Source: Methanosarcinales archaeon
GTDB lineage: Archaea; Halobacteriota; Methanosarcinia; Methanosarcinales; Methanogasteraceae
Direction: 5' to 3'
Assembly: GCA_030594905.1 (NCBI GenBank)
Contig: JAUVEF010000069.1
Location: forward strand, 1 to 6,454
DNA length: 6,454 bases
Positions 6,034 through 6,454 of this stretch are shown here, piece by piece; position 1 is the stretch's first letter; every line of letters starts with the position of its first letter. A model generated the notes under the pieces. It was not told the DNA's origin, did no database searches, and saw nothing but the letters and a program-made list of their open reading frames with translations. The position numbers were made by a program, and so were the translations under genes.

Positions 6034-6149
6034 TGTCCGAGAGTTTGTGGTGTGGGTTTTTGAGCGGGGTTACTTTTGCGAAAATCCGGTGAACGCGGGC
6101 GGAAGCGTGTACATGAGGTGATGGTGTGGCGGGCGGGTTTCATGCATGA

Positions 6150-6163
6150 GCGAAGATTTTTAA
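6150..6163 (+). promoter_or_regulatory. Candidate BRE/TATA promoter of the toxin-antitoxin pair
   Basis: gcgaaga followed by tttttaag (6156-6163) resembles an archaeal BRE plus box A. Transcription would start near 6184-6188, at about the Shine-Dalgarno site, leaving a very short leader before the TTG at 6197. The DNA just upstream is GC- and G/T-rich, which makes this AT box stand out. Confidence 0.4.
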
Positions 6164-6185
6164 GCCAGGAGATCAACTTTTTACT

Positions 6186-6190
6186 GGTGA
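6186..6190 (+). promoter_or_regulatory. Shine-Dalgarno site supporting the TTG start of the antitoxin
   Basis: ggtga (6186-6190) lies 6 bases before the TTG at 6197. The frame of the antitoxin is closed by a TGA at 6188-6190, so TTG is the only start that keeps the full conserved N-terminus. The next in-frame candidate, a GTG at 6212, would remove the first strand of the domain. Confidence 0.6.
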
Positions 6191-6196
6191 TGCTTA

Positions 6197-6385
6197 TTGC
6201 GGATAAAGGCAGTGTACGAAGATGATATCTTGAAGCCACTGGAAAAATTGAATTTGAGAAGAGGGGAAGTGGTTGAGATCACAGTAAAAACAACACCTGT
6301 TGAAAAGTTGGAAGGGCTTATAAAAATTTCGAATAGAAAATGGGTTGAAGAGATTATAGAGAGTCCTGACCTGGAGCCGGTGTAG
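6197..6385 (+). CDS. DUF104 (AF2212-like) antitoxin of a VapBC-type system
   Basis: This 62-residue protein has the family's opening pattern KAVYEDDILKPLEKLNLRRGE followed by VVEITVK. The pattern is typical of the AF2212-like (DUF104) antitoxins found next to PIN-domain toxins in archaea. The N-terminal part (residues ~1-32) would form the small dimerising, DNA-binding fold. The C-terminal part (~35-62, rich in charged residues, including WVEEIIES) would bind and block the toxin. The length is usual for the family. The start codon is TTG, backed by ggtga. Its stop codon is followed immediately by the ATG of the PIN toxin, so the two are co-translated. Such pairs usually repress their own promoter; no operator is identified with confidence here. 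Confidence 0.85.
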   Translation: MRIKAVYEDDILKPLEKLNLRRGEVVEITVKTTPVEKLEGLIKISNRKWVEEIIESPDLEPV

Positions 6386-6454
6386 ATGCCGGATGAGCTA
6401 GAAAACGGGACCACCATCTTTATCGACGCCAATATTTTCCTATACGATATTCTT
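6386..6454 (+). CDS. PIN-domain toxin (VapC-type RNase), N-terminal part only
   Basis: The ATG follows the antitoxin stop codon with no gap, and 23 codons are visible before the window ends. They include TIFIDANIFLYDIL, in which Asp14 is the first metal-binding acidic residue of the PIN nuclease active site. The remaining catalytic residues lie beyond the edge. Proteins of this family cut RNA, often tRNA or rRNA, when freed from the antitoxin. The position directly behind a DUF104 antitoxin makes the call strong despite the short piece. Confidence 0.8.
   Translation, partial: MPDELENGTTIFIDANIFLYDIL

Noticed and set aside
5958..6092. 44-residue hydrophobic plus-strand frame (begins MLTWAAAAATVVLAV)
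   Set aside because: It overlaps the dockerin stop codon and the terminator-like hairpin and has no Shine-Dalgarno. Hydrophobic translation is expected from G/T-rich DNA.
6121..6225. 34-residue frame after a gaggtg motif, overlapping the antitoxin start
   Set aside because: The Shine-Dalgarno-like string abuts the ATG with no spacing, and the frame runs through the promoter and the start of the antitoxin.
5817..6239. 140-residue minus-strand frame rich in Ser, Arg, Pro and His
   Set aside because: It is the antisense of the dockerin remnant, the G/T-rich patch and the antitoxin start. Its composition is low-complexity and it matches no family I know.

Overview
The window looks like euryarchaeal DNA from a methanogen, methane-oxidising (ANME) or alkane-oxidising lineage. 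This rests on three things: an archaeal-type acetyl-CoA decarbonylase/synthase gamma subunit (CdhE), an archaeal SepF, and a multi-PAS histidine kinase with the HDINNMNQ H-box style common in Methanosarcinales-related archaea. Shine-Dalgarno sites and A/T-rich TATA-like boxes fit archaeal expression signals. The exact genus cannot be fixed from the sequence alone.

Layout. Positions 1-67 (minus) hold the first 22 codons of what looks like an insertion-sequence transposase running off the left edge. A ~100-bp imperfect palindromic repeat (145-244) follows. Next is a minus-strand pair, sepF then cdhE (2046 down to 256), with 27 bases between the genes. A 629-bp gene-free stretch (2047-2675) carries a second palindromic element (2174-2250) and an inverted, expanded copy of the first repeat (2375-2526). 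On the plus strand follow a 916-residue membrane-bound histidine kinase (2676-5426) and an overlapping single-domain response regulator (5398-5760). Then come an orphan EF-hand/dockerin-like gene remnant (5761-5964), a hairpin plus T-rich tract resembling a terminator (5999-6033), and a toxin-antitoxin pair: a DUF104-type antitoxin (6197-6385) and the start of a PIN-domain VapC toxin cut by the right edge.

How the genes work together. The kinase and regulator form a two-component phosphorelay. The kinase has an unusually cysteine-rich GAF-like domain and a Cys-bearing third PAS domain, so redox, metal or thiol sensing is a reasonable but unproven idea. The regulator has no output domain, so it must act through protein contacts or a further relay. 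CdhE and SepF serve unrelated processes (C1/acetyl-CoA metabolism and cell division) and appear to be co-transcribed only by position.

The least ordinary signal is the pair of related palindromic repeats bracketing the sepF-cdhE block in opposite orientation. One copy carries a ~60-bp AT-rich insertion between its arms, which contains a perfect palindrome of its own. No complete new defence or mobile system is visible.
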